Origin: Pseudomonadota bacterium
GTDB lineage: Bacteria; Pseudomonadota; Gammaproteobacteria; Burkholderiales; Casimicrobiaceae
DNA length: 64,000 nt
Assembly: GCA_018241765.1 (NCBI GenBank)
Contig: JAFEDD010000044.1
Coordinates: forward strand, 1 to 64,000
Direction of reading: 5' to 3'
In this document: positions 51,999 through 60,206 of the stretch, one piece after another
How positions within the stretch are numbered: position 1 is the stretch's first letter
How the letters are laid out: each line of letters begins with the position of its first letter
Made by a program: the position numbers and the translations under genes
Notes under the pieces: generated by a model
Databases searched by the model: none
What the model was told of the DNA's origin: nothing
The model's input: only the letters and a program-made list of their open reading frames with translations

Positions 51999-52859
51999 TC
52001 AGTCGGCCAGCTCAAGCAGCACCGGTTGGTGGTCGGAGAGCCGCGTCAGCACGTCGGCCCGCACATCACGCACGCGCCCGGACAGCGTGTCGCTGACGAA
52101 GATGAAGTCACAGGAGATCGGCTCCGGCCCGTAGCGGCGGTCGAACAGCCGAAACGTCGGCGGATGCGCTCGCTCGCCGTGACACACGCGCCAGGCATCG
52201 ACGAGCCGTGAGGCGCCGGGCTGAGCGCTTTGCAACAGTGCGTATTCGGGTTCGTGCGGTTCGAGATTGAAGTCGCCCGTCAGCAGGCAATGCGGCGTGT
52301 GCGGCTTGCTTTGAAAGGGTGAGCCGGTGTCGTCGTTGAGCGGCGGATAGGCCGCGCGCGCGCAAGCTTCGCCATGCAGGCGCAGCAGTTCGTGCGCCTG
52401 CGCCATGCGCATGGCGGGGGCATAGAACTCGAGGTGCGTCGTCATCACCCTCACCGCGCCGAACGGTGCCATCAGCGTCGCCGCCACACACACGCGCGGC
52501 ATGCTGCGTACGCCATCGGTCGTCGGGTCGGCCGGCCACGGCAGGCTGTAGCGATGCACCTGCGCGGCCGGCAGACGCGTTGCCAGCACATTGCCGAAGC
52601 GCTGTCGCGAACGGCCATCGGGCGCCAGTTCATCCACCGCGGCGCCAAAGAAGACGCTGAATTCGGGCAGCAGCGCACGCAACTGGCCGACCTGATCGGC
52701 GGATGCGTCGCCGTCGAGACGAGGGTAGTTGCACGCAACCTCCTGCAGGCACAGGACGTCGAAATCCGCCATCTGTCGCGCATGGGCGACGACGCGAGCG
52801 ACGTCGACCACACCATCGAGCCCGCAAAACCACTGCACGTTCCAGGTGAGAATCTTCAT
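51999..52859 (-). CDS. Endonuclease/exonuclease/phosphatase (EEP) family hydrolase
   Basis: The 286-aa protein has the full EEP active-site set: WNVQWF (Asn7), CLQE (Glu40), TTHLEFY (His142), GDFN (Asp196, Asn198), CDFIF (Asp251) and SDH (275-277). EEP enzymes cleave phosphodiester or phosphomonoester bonds in nucleic acids, phospholipids or inositol phosphates. It has no signal peptide. Its ATG overlaps the stop of the ugpE-like permease gene as ATGA, so it is part of the importer operon. A glycerophosphodiester substrate, replacing UgpQ, is an inference. Confidence 0.85.
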   Translation of the reverse strand: MKILTWNVQWFCGLDGVVDVARVVAHARQMADFDVLCLQEVACNYPRLDGDASADQVGQLRALLPEFSVFFGAAVDELAPDGRSRQRFGNVLATRLPAAQVHRYSLPWPADPTTDGVRSMPRVCVAATLMAPFGAVRVMTTHLEFYAPAMRMAQAHELLRLHGEACARAAYPPLNDDTGSPFQSKPHTPHCLLTGDFNLEPHEPEYALLQSAQPGASRLVDAWRVCHGERAHPPTFRLFDRRYGPEPISCDFIFVSDTLSGRVRDVRADVLTRLSDHQPVLLELAD

Positions 52860-53686
52860 TTGATGCCGGCGCGCATGAAGGACTGCACGAACTGCCGCTG
52901 AAACAGCAGGAAGGCGATGAGCAGTGGCGCTGCCGTGAGCAGCGTCGCCGCCGTGATGATGGACCAGTCGATGCCCTGATCGGCCGCCGAGAACACCTGC
53001 AACCCCACCGTGAGCGGCCTCGATTCGACGGAATTGGTGACCACCAGTGGCCACAGGAAGTTGTTCCAGTGGTAGCTGACCGACACCAGCGCAAAGGCCA
53101 CGTAGACGGGTTTCGCAAGCGGCACGTAGACGTGGCGGAGAATCTGCAGCGTGCTCGCCCCTTCCATCGTGGCCGCTTCCACCAGCTCTTTCGGGATGCC
53201 CTTGAAGGTCTGGCGCAACAGGAAAATGGCGAACGCCGAGGCGAAGTAAGGCAAGCCGATGCCAAACAGCGTATCGATGAGCCCCAGCCGACTCATCGTG
53301 CGGTAGTTCTCGACGAGCAGCACATCGGGCATGATCATCAATTGCACCAGCACCAGGGCGAACACCACGTTCTTGCCGCGAAATTCGAAGCGCACGAACG
53401 CGTAGGCGGCCAGCGTGCACAGCACGAGTTGGCTGCCGAGGATCAGCGCAACCAGCAGCGTCGTGTTCAGAAAGTAACGCGCGAAGGGAGCCGCCTCCCA
53501 GGCGCGTCGGAAGTTCTCCAGTGTCAGCGGTGCCGCCAGCGTGAATTTCGCGGAGTATTCGGACGGGTGAAACGCCGTCCACACGGCGTAGATGAGCGGC
53601 AGCAACCAAAGCAGCGCCAGCACCCAGGCGGCGACGGTGTCGAGCCAGGGAGAATTGGCCGATGGGGGGTGTCGACGGTCCCGCAT
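52856..53686 (-). CDS. ABC transporter permease, UgpE/MalG type
   Basis: The 276-aa inner-membrane protein has six predicted membrane segments and the EAA loop KELVEAATMEGASTLQIL that docks to the ATPase. The final residues QRQFVQSFMRAGIK are typical of sugar or glycerol-phosphate permeases of the CUT1 class. ATG 53686 starts 5 bp after the stop of the partner permease. Longer upstream frames are rejected because they overlap that gene. Confidence 0.88.
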   Translation of the reverse strand: MRDRRHPPSANSPWLDTVAAWVLALLWLLPLIYAVWTAFHPSEYSAKFTLAAPLTLENFRRAWEAAPFARYFLNTTLLVALILGSQLVLCTLAAYAFVRFEFRGKNVVFALVLVQLMIMPDVLLVENYRTMSRLGLIDTLFGIGLPYFASAFAIFLLRQTFKGIPKELVEAATMEGASTLQILRHVYVPLAKPVYVAFALVSVSYHWNNFLWPLVVTNSVESRPLTVGLQVFSAADQGIDWSIITAATLLTAAPLLIAFLLFQRQFVQSFMRAGIK

Positions 53687-53690
53687 GCTC

Positions 53691-54560
53691 TCAGTAGTGC
53701 GCGCGACGGTCGAGCACGAAGAACTGCACCAGCGCCACGGTTGCCAGCGAGAACAGCAGCACCATCGTGATGGCCGCGGCATAGCCCTGATCCCAGAACT
53801 TGAAGCCGACCTCGTAGAGGTGATAGAGCAGCAGCGTGGTCGCGTTGTCGGGGCCGCCACGGGTCATCACGAACAGATGATCGACCATGCGAAACGCGTT
53901 GATGACGGCATTGACCAGCACGAAGATCGTGGTCGGCATCAAGAGCGGCCACAACACGCGGCGAAAGAAAAACCAGCGGCTCGCGCCTTCGATGGCCGCC
54001 GCCTCGCGCAGGCTCGGGTTGATGCCCTGCAGCGCCGCGAGATAGAAGATCATGAAGAAGCCCGCTTCCTTCCAGATCGTGACCACCATGACGCAGGCGA
54101 GCGCCGTCGAGGTGCTGCCGAGCCAGTTGTGGGCGGGCAGGCCGAAGGCGCCGCCAATTTGGTCGAGCAGGCCATAGTCCGGCGTGTAGAAGAAGAGCCA
54201 GATGTTCGCCACGGCGATCATCGGCAATACGGTGGGCGTGAAGTACGCAAGACGCAGAAAGCCCCGCCCGGCGATCTTCCCGTTGATCCACAGCGCCATG
54301 GCAAGCGCAGTGCCGACCGAGAACGGAATCGTCACCGCGGCAAACCACAGGTTGTTGCGTACCGCCTGCCAGAAAATCGGATCGTCGGCCATGACCGCGT
54401 AGTTTTCGAGGCCGACGAAGACCGAAGGGCGATTGGGTTTCGGCGTCGACAGAAAGCTGTCGATCAGCGTCGCCAGTGCCGGCCAGTGCGTGAACGCGAG
54501 CAGCAGCACCACGGCTGGCAGCAGCAGCAACCAGGCATGGGCTTGCTGGCGGGCGTTCAC
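53691..54560 (-). CDS. ABC transporter permease, UgpA/MalF type
   Basis: The 289-aa protein has six membrane segments and the EAA motif SLREAAAIEGASRWFFF. The N-terminus AWLLLLPAVVLLLAFTHWP and FRMVDHLFVMTRGGPDNAT match CUT1 permeases, and UgpA is the closest annotated type. It lies between the binding protein (29 bp upstream) and UgpE-like gene (4 bp downstream). Confidence 0.88.
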   Translation of the reverse strand: MNARQQAHAWLLLLPAVVLLLAFTHWPALATLIDSFLSTPKPNRPSVFVGLENYAVMADDPIFWQAVRNNLWFAAVTIPFSVGTALAMALWINGKIAGRGFLRLAYFTPTVLPMIAVANIWLFFYTPDYGLLDQIGGAFGLPAHNWLGSTSTALACVMVVTIWKEAGFFMIFYLAALQGINPSLREAAAIEGASRWFFFRRVLWPLLMPTTIFVLVNAVINAFRMVDHLFVMTRGGPDNATTLLLYHLYEVGFKFWDQGYAAAITMVLLFSLATVALVQFFVLDRRAHY

Positions 54561-54589
54561 TGGGTTCGATCCGTGACGAGTGGGCGCCG

Positions 54590-55873
54590 CTACTTGTAGC
54601 CGCGCAGCAGGCGTTCGGCTTCCTTCTGCGCATCTTTCATCGCAGCCTCCGCCGTCTTGTTACCCGTCAATGCGGCCTGCAACCCGTCGTTCAGTGCCTT
54701 GGTGACGCGTTGATTGTCGTGCGTCGAAAGCTCGGCCACGGCGTATTGCAACTGGTCGCGCGCGACGGCGGCCTGCGGAAAATCCGCCGCATATTTCTTC
54801 AGCGCGGGCGTCTCCCAGGCGGCGGGCGATACCGCGACATAGCCGGTGTCGATGCCCCACTGCGCGGCACGCGCCGGCTGAGTCAGCCATTTGGCGAATT
54901 TGAATGCCGCTTCCTGTTGCGCAGGCGTCGCCTTCTTGAAGATGAAGAAGTTGCCGCCGCCGGTGGGCGAACCGCGCTTCTTGTTGGCCGGCAGCATGGC
55001 CACGCCGAAGTCGAACTTCGCGTTGTTGCGAATGTTCGTCAGATTGCCGGTGGTCGTCCAGATCATGGCCACCTTCTTCTCCATGAAATCCTTGGGCGTG
55101 GTGCCCCATTCGACGATGCCGGGCGGATGCACGCCGTGCTTCTTCGACAGGTCGACCCAGTATTGCAGTGCCTCGATGACGCGCGGATCGTCATAGCGGG
55201 TCTGCGTTCCGGCCTCGTTGGCGAGGATCACGTCGTTCTCGGTCGTCAGCCCCTGGAACAGCCAGTACGGAAAGCCGCTGGACGGAATCTGCACGCCATA
55301 CTGCGTGACCTTGCCGCTCGCGTCCTTCCTGGTGAGCTTTTGTGCCATCGCGGTCATTTCGGCCCACGTCTGCGGCGGTTTGTTCGGATCGAGTCCGGCC
55401 TCCTTGAAAAGCTCCTTGTTCCAGTACAGCACCACGGTCGAACGCTGGAACGGCACGCCCCAGGTTTTGCCGCCGATCTGTCCGTTCAGCAGGAATGCCT
55501 TGTAGAAGCCGCCAAGCCAGGCGCGATCTTCGGGGGTCTTGACGAAGGTGTCGATCGGCACGATCGCGTCCTCGTCGATCAGCGTGAAGGTGTCGGTCGA
55601 CAGCAACACGGAGGCGACCGGTGGTGTGCCCGCCTTGTTGGCGGTGAGTGCCTTGACGATCGTGTCCTGATAGCTGCCCGCGTAAATCGGGGAGACCTTG
55701 ATGGCCGGGTTTTCCTTGTTGAACTCCGTGGCGAACTGGTCGATGATCTTGGTGATCGGGCCGCCGACGGCGACCGGGAAATAGAACGAGACGTCGGTGG
55801 TCTGCGCCGGCACGGTGCCTGCGCCGAACAGCATTGCCAGCGTTGCCGTCGCGACGGCGAGCTTGTGTTTCAT
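54590..55873 (-). CDS. ABC transporter substrate-binding protein, UgpB-like
   Basis: The 427-aa periplasmic protein has a signal peptide (about 1-23, LFGAGTVPAQ) and the extracellular solute-binding fold of family 1. VSFYFPVAVGGPITKIIDQF, YAGSYQDTIVKALTA and STVVLYWNKELFKEAGLDP are shared with UgpB, the sn-glycerol-3-phosphate receptor. Substrate is inferred from similarity and the operon; a sugar is possible. Confidence 0.87.
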   Translation of the reverse strand: MKHKLAVATATLAMLFGAGTVPAQTTDVSFYFPVAVGGPITKIIDQFATEFNKENPAIKVSPIYAGSYQDTIVKALTANKAGTPPVASVLLSTDTFTLIDEDAIVPIDTFVKTPEDRAWLGGFYKAFLLNGQIGGKTWGVPFQRSTVVLYWNKELFKEAGLDPNKPPQTWAEMTAMAQKLTRKDASGKVTQYGVQIPSSGFPYWLFQGLTTENDVILANEAGTQTRYDDPRVIEALQYWVDLSKKHGVHPPGIVEWGTTPKDFMEKKVAMIWTTTGNLTNIRNNAKFDFGVAMLPANKKRGSPTGGGNFFIFKKATPAQQEAAFKFAKWLTQPARAAQWGIDTGYVAVSPAAWETPALKKYAADFPQAAVARDQLQYAVAELSTHDNQRVTKALNDGLQAALTGNKTAEAAMKDAQKEAERLLRGYK

Positions 55874-55926
55874 GGTGTCTTCCTCCGTGTGAATCGTGGT
55901 CGGGTTCGTTGCGTTCAGTGAATCGT

Positions 55927-56982
55927 TCAGCCCAAGCGACGCCCAGCCGCGTCGAAGGGGTGCGCGGCGCCCGCAGTCCAGCCAAGGCGCACGGTGTCAC
56001 CCACCTGCACCCGTCGTTGACGTGGCGTGCGTACCGTCACGGTTTCGCTGCCGACCTCGCAACGCAGCAGCGAGTCGGCGCCAAGATACTCGCACTCGAT
56101 GACCTTTGCGCCCAGATCGCCATCGATGGCGATCTCCTCGGGCCGGAGCCCAATTTGCGTGGTGCCATCGGGAACGGCGACGCAGTGGGTGCTGCCGCGA
56201 ATCCGCGAACCGTCGAGTGCGATGATGCTCATCGGCGGCGTGCCGATGAAGCGCGCGGCGAACACGCTGGCCGGATGCGCGTAGATGTCGCGCGGTGTGC
56301 CGGTCTGCTCGATGCGGCCATGATTCAGCAGCACGACCTGATCGGCCATGCTCATCGCTTCGGTCTGGTCATGCGTCACATAGACGACGGTGAGTCCGAG
56401 TCGTTGCTGCAACGCGCGCAGCTCCTGGCGCATCTCCTGCCGCAGTTGGGCATCGAGATTCGATAGCGGCTCATCCATCAGGCAGATGTTCCTGCCGGCG
56501 ACGAGTGCGCGTGCAAGCGCCACCCGCTGCTGCTGGCCACCGGAGAGTTGCGCCGGCTTGCGCTCGCGCAGCGCTTCGAGCCCGAGCAACGCGAGCACGC
56601 GGGCGAGCCGCTCTTCACGCTCGGCGCGCGGGGCACGCCGCACCTGCAATCCGAACACGATGTTGTCGGCCACACTCAGGTGGGGGAACAGCGCATAGTT
56701 CTGAAACACCATCGCGACGTCGCGCGCCGCCGGTGGTGCCGCAGTCACGTCGCGTCCATCGATCAGGATTTGCCCGCGGCTTGCGACATCGAGCCCTGCC
56801 ATGAGTCGCAGCGTCGTCGTCTTGCCGCAGCCCGACGGGCCGAGCAGCACGGCAAAGCTGCCGGCCTCGATGCACACGTTCGAAGGCTGGAGCGCCACGA
56901 CATCGCCCCATTGCTTGCCGACGCCGCGCAGCTCGATTCTGGGCGTGGCGACGTGCTGCGGGGCTTGGTTCGCGTCAGACAT
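55927..56982 (-). CDS. ABC transporter ATP-binding protein, UgpC/MalK type
   Basis: The 351-aa ATPase has Walker A GPSGCGKTT (48 onward), the Q-loop VFQNYALFPH, signature LSGGQ (146-150), Walker B CLMDEP, and the H-loop VTHDQTEAM. A C-terminal MalK-type regulatory domain (TOBE) follows, with LRPEEIAI. It is the first gene of the importer operon (ATPase, binding protein, two permeases, EEP hydrolase), an order that differs from E. coli ugpBAECQ. Confidence 0.9.
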   Translation of the reverse strand: MSDANQAPQHVATPRIELRGVGKQWGDVVALQPSNVCIEAGSFAVLLGPSGCGKTTTLRLMAGLDVASRGQILIDGRDVTAAPPAARDVAMVFQNYALFPHLSVADNIVFGLQVRRAPRAEREERLARVLALLGLEALRERKPAQLSGGQQQRVALARALVAGRNICLMDEPLSNLDAQLRQEMRQELRALQQRLGLTVVYVTHDQTEAMSMADQVVLLNHGRIEQTGTPRDIYAHPASVFAARFIGTPPMSIIALDGSRIRGSTHCVAVPDGTTQIGLRPEEIAIDGDLGAKVIECEYLGADSLLRCEVGSETVTVRTPRQRRVQVGDTVRLGWTAGAAHPFDAAGRRLG

Positions 56983-57094
56983 GGCGTTGCTAGGCGGCCA
57001 ACGACGGGCCGACGAATCGGAAAGACGGATTCGGAATTATGACGTCGCGCGATGACTCCTCTATCATCCGCATCGACTTTTCGAAAACGCTGTC

Positions 57095-57469
57095 ATGAAA
57101 AAGAAGCCCACATTCGACTGCAGCCGCTGCCCTGGGTATTGCTGCAGTTATGACTACATCGAGACCAAGCCCACGGACGTCAGTCGACTTGCGCGCCATC
57201 ACGGCTTGCCGGTCGACGTCGCGCGTGAGCGGTTCACCAAGGAGGTGACCCATGAGGGCGAAACCATCCGCGTGCTGCGCCATCGCAAGGATCACATCTA
57301 CAAGTCGATGTGCATGTTCTTCGACCAGCAGGAACGGCGCTGCACGATCTATGCCGGTCGGCCGCAGGTGTGTCGCGACTATCCCAACGGGACGACCTGC
57401 GGCTATTTCAATTTCATCCAGTTCGAACGCAAGCATCAGGGCGATGATGACTTCATTCCGTCGGCTTGA
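57095..57469 (+). CDS. YkgJ family cysteine cluster protein
   Basis: The 124-aa protein has the YkgJ/CxxCxxxCC pattern: C9xxC12xxxCC (FDCSRCPGYCC), then MCMFFD, RRCTIYAGRPQVCRDYP and TCGYF. The cysteines are thought to bind zinc or an Fe-S cluster, but the function is unknown. It diverges from the ABC operon. TATCAT at 57062-57067 could be its -10 element. The next gene overlaps it by 26 bp. Confidence 0.88.
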   Translation: MKKKPTFDCSRCPGYCCSYDYIETKPTDVSRLARHHGLPVDVARERFTKEVTHEGETIRVLRHRKDHIYKSMCMFFDQQERRCTIYAGRPQVCRDYPNGTTCGYFNFIQFERKHQGDDDFIPSA

Positions 57470-57959
57470 CGTTGCCGGGGTCGTCGTCGCGGCGACCTTG
57501 TCAATCCTGGCCGGGTGCGCCGAGACGCCGAAGGCGCCCGCGTCCGAGCCGCCGGCCGCCGCCACCAGCGTTGCACCGCCCGCCGCGCCGCCTGCGGTGC
57601 CACCGACCGACGGCCACGCGACGGCGATCGAAAACGCCGCCGGCTCGGTCGCCCCGGTCCGTGCGCAACCCTCGGCGCGTGAGGTGGCCACCACGATGGC
57701 GCTGACGCCCGTCAACGGCGTGCGCTACGAGTGCGTGCAGGGGCCACCGGGCGCCGAGATGCGCAACGGCATCAGCTTCCCCGAAGGCTCCGGGCGCGTC
57801 TGCTCACGTTTCCCCGCCATGGGCCCGTGTCAGTATGAGCGCGCCGCCTGCCGGGCGCGCGGCGGTCGGGTGATCCGCTTCGATGGCGTCGAAATCACGC
57901 CCGAGATCGAAAAGGAATACGACAAACAGGTCCAGCGCTTTCGCTTCAACGCCGGTTGA
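57444..57959 (+). CDS. Small lipoprotein, function unknown
   Basis: The protein is 171 aa from ATG 57444 (or 170 from ATG 57447). It has a signal peptide with lipobox SILAGC, a Pro/Ala-rich linker (about 28-75), and a C-terminal domain with three or four cysteines (YECVQGPPGAEM, GRVCSRFPAMGPCQYERAAC) that could form disulfides in the periplasm. I do not recognise the family. It overlaps the YkgJ gene by 26 bp in a different frame. Confidence 0.7.
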   Translation: MMTSFRRLDVAGVVVAATLSILAGCAETPKAPASEPPAAATSVAPPAAPPAVPPTDGHATAIENAAGSVAPVRAQPSAREVATTMALTPVNGVRYECVQGPPGAEMRNGISFPEGSGRVCSRFPAMGPCQYERAACRARGGRVIRFDGVEITPEIEKEYDKQVQRFRFNAG

Positions 57960-58013
57960 ACGCCGCATCGTTTCCCGACGCCGTGGCGTTGGGCTGAGTG
58001 GGCGCCGTCGCGC

Positions 58014-58019
58014 TACACT
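58014..58019 (+). promoter_or_regulatory. Promoter -10 hexamer 6 nt before gspD
   Basis: TACACT ends six bases before the first gspD ATG. TTGGGC at 57989-57994 is a possible -35 element with a rather long 19-bp spacer. No Shine-Dalgarno sequence is present, so the secretin mRNA may be leaderless. Confidence 0.4.
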
Positions 58020-58025
58020 GCCCGG

Positions 58026-60182
58026 ATGATGCGTTTTCGCTGCCCTCTCCGCTGTGCCGCTTCGGCGGTTGTCGCCTTCGGTCTGTTCGTGACGACGAGC
58101 TTTGCGCAGACGGCGGCGCCGGTCACGCTCAATTTCGTCGATGCCGACATCGATGTGGTCGCGAAGGCGGTGGGCGAACTGACCGGCAAGACGTTCGTGC
58201 TCGCTCCCGGCGTCAAGGGAAAGGTCAACATCCAGTCCGCGCGCGGCGTCGCGCCCGATCTCGCGTACCCAACCTTCCTCGCGGCGCTGCGCATGGCGGG
58301 GTTCGCCGCGGTCGAGGGGCAGGGCGGTGTCGTGCGCATCGTGCCGGAAGTCGACGCCAAGGCGCAGCCGACGCCCGTCGGTGGCAGCGGCGGCGGAAGC
58401 ATCATGACGAAGGTCATTGCGCTCACGCACCAGAGCGCGGGTCAGGTCATCAATGCACTGCGCCCGCTGGTCGCTGCGGCCAACGCGCTCACCGTCTACC
58501 CGCCAGGCAACGCCATCATCATCACCGACTACGGCGACAACATCCGCAAGGTTGAAGCCGTCATCGCGAGGCTCGATGTCGGCTCCGTGGCGCAGCCCGA
58601 GCTGATCTCCTTGCACAATGCCCACGCGCTCGACGTCGCCGCGACGCTGAGCCGCGTGTTCGCCGATGCGGCGGGGGCGAGCGAGGCGCGCGATCGATTG
58701 CTGATCACGGCGGACGCACGCAGCAATTCCATCATCGTGCGCAGCGAGGATGCCGGGCGCGTCGCCCGCGTGAAGGCGCTGGTGCAGGAGCTCGACCGAC
58801 CGACGGCGGCGCCGGGCAACATCCGTATCGTGTATCTGAAACACGCCGATGCCGCCCAGGTCGCGGCCACGTTGCGTCGCGTCCTGGGTGCCGAAGGCGG
58901 CACCACGGCCAGCGCGAGCGGTGGCACGGGCGGGGGGGCCGCGGCGAGCGCGCTGTCGTCGCTGCTGCCCACGACGACCGCGCTGCCCGGTGCGAGCGGC
59001 AATCCGCTGGCCGCGGCAACCGCCGCGCTCACCGGCGCCACGGCGGGCACGCCGGGTGGCGCGCTGCCGGCGCTGACGCCACAAAACGGCACCGCCTTCA
59101 CGGCGGGCGGCGCCACCGTCTACGCGGACACCGCCATCAACGCGCTGGTCATCGCAGCGCCAACGCCGATCTACAACAACCTGCGTACCGTCATTGAACA
59201 GTTGGACGTGCGCCGCGCGCAGGTATTCATCGAAGCGTTGATCGCGGAAGTGCAGGCCGACCGTGCGGCAGAATTTGGCATCCAGTGGCAGGCGCTCGAC
59301 GGCGTCAATCGCACCAACACGCAGGGCTTCGGCGGCACCAACTTCGGCGCGAACACCGGGGCAACCACCTCCAACATCCTCGGCGTCGCCGCGAATCCGG
59401 CCGCCGTCGGGCAGGGTTTCAACGTCGGCCTCGTGCGTGGCGCCGTGACCATCGCCGGCAAGCAGATCCTGAACCTCGGTTTGCTTGCCCGCGCTTTGCA
59501 AAGTGACGTTCAGGCCAACATCTTGTCGATGCCCACACTGCTCGCGCTCGACAATGAAGAGGCGCGCTTCTCCGGTGGACAGACGGTGCCCGTCCTGACC
59601 GGGCAGTACGCCAATTCGAGCGGCGCCAACAACTCGGTCACGCCGTTTGCCACGTTCGATCGCAAGGACGTCGGGTTGATCCTGCGCGTCAAACCGCTCA
59701 TCACCGAGGGCGGCGCCATTCGCCTGCAGCTCTATCAGGAAGTCTCGAGCGTCGCTCCGTCCACCGGCAGCGGCATCGAGGCGGCAGGCCTCGCCACGTT
59801 CAACAAGCGCGTGCTGGAGACATCGGTGCTGGCCGACGACGGGCAGATCGTCGTGCTCGGCGGGCTGCTTCAAGAGAGCCTGGCGACCGACCAGGAGAAG
59901 GTGCCGGTGCTCGGTGACGCGCCGATCGTGGGTAACCTCTTCCGTTACGACACGCGCAGCCGCAAGAAGACCAACCTGATGGTGTTCCTGCGGCCGACCG
60001 TTTTGCGTAGCGCGGCGCAGGCGAATGTGCTGAGCAACGAACGCTATCGTGTGCTTGGGCTCGATCAGGAGTCCGTCGCGCCGGAACCGCGCCCGGTGCT
60101 GCCGGAGATGAGCAACCCGCGTCTGCCGCTGTCGTCGGGCGTGGCGCCGTCGGGTGGTCAGAGCACCGCGCCGACGCGCTGA
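58026..60182 (+). CDS. gspD: Type II secretion system secretin GspD
   Basis: GspD forms the outer-membrane channel of type II secretion. The 718-aa protein has a signal peptide (about 1-28), an N0 domain (VTLNFVDADIDVVAKAVGEL), N1-N3 repeats with VYPPGNAIIITDYGDNIRK, a Gly/Ala-rich loop near 298-350, and the C-terminal secretin domain with VLGGLLQES and VPVLGDAPIVGNLFR. ATG 58026 or 58029 starts the protein. Its stop is followed after 18-24 bp by gspE. Confidence 0.94.
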   Translation: MMRFRCPLRCAASAVVAFGLFVTTSFAQTAAPVTLNFVDADIDVVAKAVGELTGKTFVLAPGVKGKVNIQSARGVAPDLAYPTFLAALRMAGFAAVEGQGGVVRIVPEVDAKAQPTPVGGSGGGSIMTKVIALTHQSAGQVINALRPLVAAANALTVYPPGNAIIITDYGDNIRKVEAVIARLDVGSVAQPELISLHNAHALDVAATLSRVFADAAGASEARDRLLITADARSNSIIVRSEDAGRVARVKALVQELDRPTAAPGNIRIVYLKHADAAQVAATLRRVLGAEGGTTASASGGTGGGAAASALSSLLPTTTALPGASGNPLAAATAALTGATAGTPGGALPALTPQNGTAFTAGGATVYADTAINALVIAAPTPIYNNLRTVIEQLDVRRAQVFIEALIAEVQADRAAEFGIQWQALDGVNRTNTQGFGGTNFGANTGATTSNILGVAANPAAVGQGFNVGLVRGAVTIAGKQILNLGLLARALQSDVQANILSMPTLLALDNEEARFSGGQTVPVLTGQYANSSGANNSVTPFATFDRKDVGLILRVKPLITEGGAIRLQLYQEVSSVAPSTGSGIEAAGLATFNKRVLETSVLADDGQIVVLGGLLQESLATDQEKVPVLGDAPIVGNLFRYDTRSRKKTNLMVFLRPTVLRSAAQANVLSNERYRVLGLDQESVAPEPRPVLPEMSNPRLPLSSGVAPSGGQSTAPTR

Positions 60183-60206
60183 GAAGCGCGATCGTCGGAG
60201 GTGAAC

